Below are positions 59,642 through 64,000 of a stretch of DNA of 64,000 bases, in pieces. This DNA comes from Camillea tinctor (Eukaryota > Ascomycota > Sordariomycetes > Xylariales > Xylariaceae). The stretch covers positions 26,651-90,650 of the forward strand of contig MU394154.1 of the NCBI GenBank assembly GCA_022578605.1. The letters run 5' to 3'. Below the pieces are notes generated by a model that had not been told where the DNA came from, ran no database searches, and saw nothing but the letters and a program-made list of their open reading frames with translations. The first letter of the stretch is position 1. Each line of letters begins with the position of its first letter. Position numbers and translations under genes: made by a program.

Positions 59642-60093
59642 TTCAGTGCGTATAGGTAATGTAGATATTATCAAGAAAGAAATAGATTAACAGAGTGGCT
59701 AGTAAACTGATACTTGGACGAATAAGTAAACACTGGGAAGAAAATAGGGGAAGGATCGTGTTTTTGTTAGTTTCCCTGTTGCCTTTGTTAAAATAGGTAT
59801 GGTTCATTGGTTCTTATGCTGTGTAACCCTGCAGTTGGAGCAACGAACAAATCATTGGCGTAACCTTTATAGTAGGATTACGATTTTTGAAACGGGCAGC
59901 TGCATTTACATACGACCTAAAATACTACTTGCCCTGCCGCCGCACCGCCTCTATACGTTGATATTCTACTGTATATGCATAACAGGTAATATGTATAAAT
60001 CGTGATGTAATTTCAGTGCTCTTTTTACAGAACCGCTTCTTCGTCTGCACTTACGGTTATTTTTTCCAACCCTGTTTTTAATCAGCAACGAAA

Positions 60094-61292
60094 ATGCGTT
60101 TCCTCTGCCTTCATGGGATGGGAACGAATGGCAAGGTGAGTTGGTTGTTTCACGAGTCTCACACAGCCTTGTCAGGGTACCATCTTAAGCCCCGCTACAT
60201 TCGCTAACATGCCGACCAACGAAAAGATATTCGGAATGCAGACAGGTAATTACTACATTACGTATCCTTGAATGCGATTTCAGAACCCATCGGGAGCTGA
60301 TTTATGGGTCCGCCCCTCACTGTCACCCGTGAACACATTCTATGCTGTTGCAGAAAACTAACAAGCGAGGTCTTTTTTCAAGCCGCTATTCGATACGGTC
60401 TTGGTAGTCAGCATACCTATGAGTTCATTGATGGCCCTCTACCAGCGCCTATGGCTCCCGGTAAGTATATGATCACTGCCTTCTTAGTAGTCACACCAAG
60501 AAATAAATTAAAACATCCCCCTCCGCTCCTGGCCCCACCCTCCTCGCCTTCAACCCTTACCTAGCTGATTATGGAAAGATGTTGCAGGCAGGAACATCCT
60601 TGTTCCGCCTCCCATAGCCTTGTAAGGCGATCTCTCCACCCACAACTAGGTTGCAGGCATTATACATTTTTAATACATCATCCATTCACTTCGCTGTCCT
60701 TAGCCTGCAATAAGATATGGTGACCCAATACTGTGATACAAGTATTGATAGTTGTTTAGGCATCGAAGCAATTGCCGAACCAGATGAACAGTGTTTTCAG
60801 TACACTCAGAACGGGTCTCTAGACTCTGGGATCAAAGCTTTACATGATCTCGAGCGACTAGTGGATGAAGAAGGTCCATTTGATGGTGTGATGGCTTTCT
60901 CACAGGGAGCAGGCTTAGTAGCCTCATTCATAGTACATAAGATGCAGTGCAACCCCAATGAGGAGCGGATAAGGCCTGTCTTCCGTTGTGCCATTTTCTT
61001 CTGTGGCAGTGTTCCAGAGGATCCTGCAGCCTCCGTCAATGGCAACCAGCGCGCCCTAAGCTTCGAAGCTGATGGGGAACTGATCGGAATTCCCACTGCT
61101 CACATATGGGGTGCTAATGACACTTTGTATCCCACCTTTGGCCCAGTATTGAGCAAGCTATGCCGCTCGGATTTAAAAGACAAGTTCATTCATGATGGGG
61201 GCCATGAGATACCGGGTCCAAGAAACCAGCAAGCTGTCATGAAGGCTACTCAGGTTATTAACAGAGCCATCGAGAGGGCCAAGGCACTTTAG
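60094..61292 (+). CDS. FSH-family serine hydrolase (LovG-like) with a 19-nt microexon
   Basis: Four exons, 60094-60135, 60227-60245, 60383-60460 and 60760-61292, join in phase to 223 residues. Exon 1 gives MRFLCLHGMGTNGK, the microexon IFGMQT, and exon 3 AAIRYGLGSQHTYEFIDG, as in other FSH proteins. The nucleophile lies in GVMAFSQGAG (first Gly of GxSxG replaced by Ala), the Asp in GANDTLYP and the His in HDGGHEIPG. Relatives such as LovG release polyketide chains from reducing PKSs; others are general esterases. The family is a common partner of fungal clusters, which fits the PKS scrap at 41 kb and the neighbours here. Intron 3 (299 bp) is long for this window. No lesion is seen. Confidence 0.88.
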
Positions 61293-61480
61293 TATTCTTG
61301 AGTATGGTTTCAGAGAAGAAAGTTTCAATTTCTGATATAGTGATACGAACAGGGATTCTTGTCAACCTGGGCAATGCCGGGGTTCTCTAATATTGATTAC
61401 CATATCACTAGTTTCTAGTAAACCTTTGTCTGTGGTAATACAGGTTACAAGAAATTTCTGGAGAGTCTAAATTATCATGC
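61293..61480. other. Intergenic region between FSH hydrolase and mini-element copy 5
   Basis: Short 3' flank; no feature recognised. Confidence 0.5.
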
Positions 61481-61541
61481 TGTCGCGTACCATATATATG
61501 GGCTAATTGCTGAAGGGCAATTAGCGTTTGCTTTTGCCATA
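61481..61541 (+). mobile_element. Mini-element copy 5 (61 bp, imperfect TSD CATGC/CATGG)
   Basis: Starts TGTCGCGTACCATATATATG and ends TTTTGCCATA. The flanks CATGC (61476-61480) and CATGG (61542-61546) match at four of five positions. The stem GCTAATTGC / GCAATTAGC is perfect. It is more diverged than the other copies and may be older. Confidence 0.7.
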
Positions 61542-61683
61542 CATGGATAATGTCAGATGTGAGGAATAAGTGACATCCGTAATATAGTCTAAGTTCCTCG
61601 CACAAAAACATATTGACTACCTACTATTTAGAATTTGCTTAGTTCCTCGTAACGCAAGGCTTGACCTGCCCATAAAGCATATA

Positions 61684-63689
61684 TCAGATTGTTATTTGAT
61701 CTTTTTGCCACATTAAAAACGAAGCAGGTAGCTGCCCAGCAGCTAGGCCACTCAGAATTTTAATTTGCAGCCTGTATCCCTCTGAGAATGTGACCCGAAT
61801 AACCTCTTGGATATCGGGAGGAAAGCTCCCAATAGTGACAGGGGACTGCAATAGCTCTTCAACTCTATCTCGAACCAAGCCATTGAAAGCAGCAGTGATG
61901 ATGGAAAGCCCAATCACACCACCCATAACACGAAATTGCGAAATGGTCGCCATAGCGACGGCTACCGGCGTCAGAAACTTCAAGAAGGATAGAAATAGGG
62001 GTCATACCTTTGTCTCTCTCTTGCACACAAAATGGTGTAAGAAGCAAGGTCAGTGTGATGTTTGCACCGCAGCCGAAGCCAGCAAGAATTTGATAGCCAT
62101 ATTGAGCACTGACTACCACCTTGGAATCAGGCAATGTGGAGAGAAACGCGAATCCCATGACCTGAAAAATAGTAGCAAGTATGATCAAGTATATTGGTGG
62201 TACTTTGGCAACCTTGGCAATAGCAGGAGTGATAGCTGAGCCTAATGGAGAGGCCAAAGTGAAGGGAAGAAACCTAATACCCGCTTGTATTGGTGATAAT
62301 CCGTTGACAATCTGAAGTCTTTGGGGGAGTTGGAATGTTGTGCAAAAGAAAGCGGCTCCGATGAAGAGCGCGTTACTACAGGATGTAAGTTTGCCATTCA
62401 AGACGCCGCGGGACGGTGGAGTCACAAACAGGGTCAAGCCGATGTACACTCGGCTTTGCGCGAACCTCCAAGGGAATACCGGTGCTTGTAGTTTAGACCG
62501 TAATGTAACATGACGCTCCCATAGCAGAAATACTATCCAACCCAAGCTTGAGAGAGTCAACAAAGCTATAACGAACCCCGATCTCCAGGGAAATCTGGTA
62601 CCCCCCTCTTCTAGCGCTGCAACCAACAACACCGTTGATACTAGTAGCAGCACGGTGCCGGTAATATCGATGCGCTGGATAGCCTGCCGCGAGAAGAACG
62701 GGACAGCATTTGGTCTATCGGTCCCGGGCCTCCCATGGAACGGAAACCCGACAGGTAGAGTGAAAAATATTATAACTGCTGCCAGGAGAGCTACAGGCAC
62801 ACTGTATGGAGACAGGTATGTCAGTATTACATTTTAGGATGGTCTACAAGACCTGACAGCTTACTTGATTAGGAATACCCATCTCCATGTGGTATACTGG
62901 CTGATAACCCCCCCAAGAATCGGCCCAAGTACCAATGATAGGGAATACACTACGGAGGTAGAACTGGTGTATTTGGCATATTTGTGAGACGGAACCAACT
63001 CAAGGAAGATTACAGAACACACAGCAAAGTTGCCCGCACCGCCTACGCCTTGTAAAGACCGGAAAACTATCCTATGCACATATCGTAATGAGTGAGTGAT
63101 AGACGTTCATTTGGGGAAGCTCGTAGTACTGACAATTGCTCAACAGACTGGGATGCTCCACAGGCGGCCGAGAATATAGTGAATGTGGTCAAAACAAAGA
63201 GAAGGATGGCCTTCCTCCCGAATATGTCACTTAGTTTTGAGAACATGACTAGTACTCCTTTCCCCAACAGAGACAGAGTAAGGATTTTCTTCTTTGAAAT
63301 ATGCGGAAATGGCCATGGTCGGGGTGACTTACCGATATAACCGAGCATATACGCCGTTATAACCCAACTAGCCTTGTTAAATCCTTCAAGATCACCAGAA
63401 ATGCTGACCAAAGCTGTCGTAACAATGGGGATTTCGATGTTAGTGATGAATAAACATGTGCAAAGTCTATAACTTGGTGAGTCGAATGAGATATATCGTA
63501 AATAAGAGAGGTTAATTACGCGATGGTGATGAAGTAGAGGCTTTTACCCTGAATATAAGACTGTGTTTCCTCATATTCTCTACTCGTAGCCCCAATATCC
63601 AACCGCAAAGCAGGATGTTCTTGACTCATCACTACTCCATTTGCAGAAAAATTCGAATGTTCCGGCGATCGAGTTAAGGCTTTAGACAT
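61684..63689 (-). CDS. MFS drug:H+ antiporter-2 (TRI12/DHA2-type) transporter
   Basis: Seven minus-strand exons, 63689-63520, 63466-63333, 63257-63134, 63071-62865, 62801-62430, 62375-62008 and 61961-61684, join in phase to 550 residues. Family marks are NIEIPIVTTALVSI at span 1, WVITAYMLGY, KLSDIFGRKAILL (motif A), RSLQGVGGAGNF, and VYSLSLVLGPILGGVISQYTTWR, holding motif C (GPxxGG) in span 5. About 14 spans are visible. Such carriers export drugs or pathway products across the plasma membrane. Introns include a GTCAGT and a weak GTTTGT donor; the latter (62376-62429) could be retained, adding 18 residues in frame. It is the most distal gene, with its start about 220 bp from the telomere. Confidence 0.88.
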
Positions 63690-63907
63690 GATGAAACCAG
63701 CTCATGAATTACTCACAGGTGTTCGGTTTTTTTCTTCCTTTCAGCAATGAAGTAGAAATCAAATTCCGCACACCATGGGGATGCTGGTCACAATGGAATT
63801 AAATAGGAACTAGCCTAAGTCAAATCGGGAGGGTCACGGCACTATACCCATTATTCTAACTAATATGCAGTTACATGGAGGACATAACCGTACAGAGTGA
63901 AACCAGG
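63690..63907. other. Short spacer between last gene and telomere
   Basis: 218 bp of unique-looking DNA with no subtelomeric repeat or helicase gene. It must hold the whole promoter of the transporter. Confidence 0.6.
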
Positions 63908-64000
63908 TTAGGGTTAGGGTTAGGGTTAGGGTTAGGGTTAGGGTTAGGGTTAGGGTTAGGGTTAGGGTTAGGGTTAGGGTTAGGGTTAGGGTTAGGGTTA
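63908..64000 (+). repeat. Telomere, (TTAGGG) about 15.5 copies
   Basis: Uninterrupted TTAGGG from 63908 to the end of the window in the G-rich 3' orientation expected of a right chromosome end. Confidence 0.98.

Noticed and set aside
60300..60382. Extra residues before AAIRYGLG in the FSH hydrolase using the acceptor at 60351-60353
   Set aside because: That acceptor breaks the frame; the pyrimidine-rich acceptor at 60382 gives exact family sequence.
61865..62800. A frameshift in the transporter near 62000 and an insertion near 62400
   Set aside because: Both are explained by short introns (62007-61962 with GTATGA/GGTAG; 62429-62376 with GTTTGT/TGTAG) that restore family sequence in phase.

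Overview
The window looks like the right-hand end of a chromosome from a filamentous ascomycete, probably a Sordariomycete. Its last 93 bases are TTAGGG telomere repeats. The genes have short GT-AG and GC-AG introns, and the families are typically fungal: HET, Zn2Cys6 regulators, NACHT-ankyrin, inositol phosphosphingolipid phospholipase C, FSH serine hydrolase and DHA2 transporters. I cannot name the species. Intergenic DNA is AT-rich and between about 10 and 22 kb carries many copies of a TAGGTA/TACCTA motif.

Layout. From 0.3 to 18.1 kb the content is mostly housekeeping-like: two unrecognised proteins, a small SAM methyltransferase, a 1324-residue C2/SMP protein resembling Mug190, a Zn2Cys6 regulator with a 26-nt microexon, and an ammonium transporter. 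From 18.1 to 33 kb the DNA is gene-poor. It holds solo-LTR-like insertions, a broken P450 and one intact seven-exon MFS permease. An intact HET gene and an ISC1-type phospholipase follow (33-37 kb). From 37 to 50 kb nearly everything recognisable is dead: a PKS scrap, an alpha/beta hydrolase without its nucleophile, a Zn2Cys6 relic, a NACHT-ankyrin pseudogene and a MITE.

From 50.3 kb to the telomere lies what looks like a partly decayed secondary-metabolism cluster. Old yellow enzyme, FAD monooxygenase, SDR, FSH hydrolase and DHA2 transporter all have complete reading frames. A FAD-oxidase is reduced to a fragment, and an NRPS-like A-T-R reductase is broken by frameshifts, a stop codon and a mobile insertion. 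The core enzyme is therefore dead while several tailoring, release and export genes still look intact. The FAD monooxygenase and OYE share a divergent promoter region, and the transporter start lies about 220 bp from the telomere.

The most novel signal is a family of 61-66 bp mini-elements. There are five copies (23.8, 30.5, 41.2, 55.3 and 61.5 kb), four of them with perfect 5-bp target duplications. They have TG...CA ends, a TATA-like box and an internal hairpin whose stem changes in compensating pairs between copies. One copy sits inside an exon of the NRPS-like gene. Two other short LTR-like families (about 146 bp and 124-139 bp) and a 124-bp MITE with perfect 38-bp inverted repeats are also present. 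Two 10-N gaps with long G/C homopolymers are flanked by degraded duplicates of the same DNA and look like assembly artefacts.
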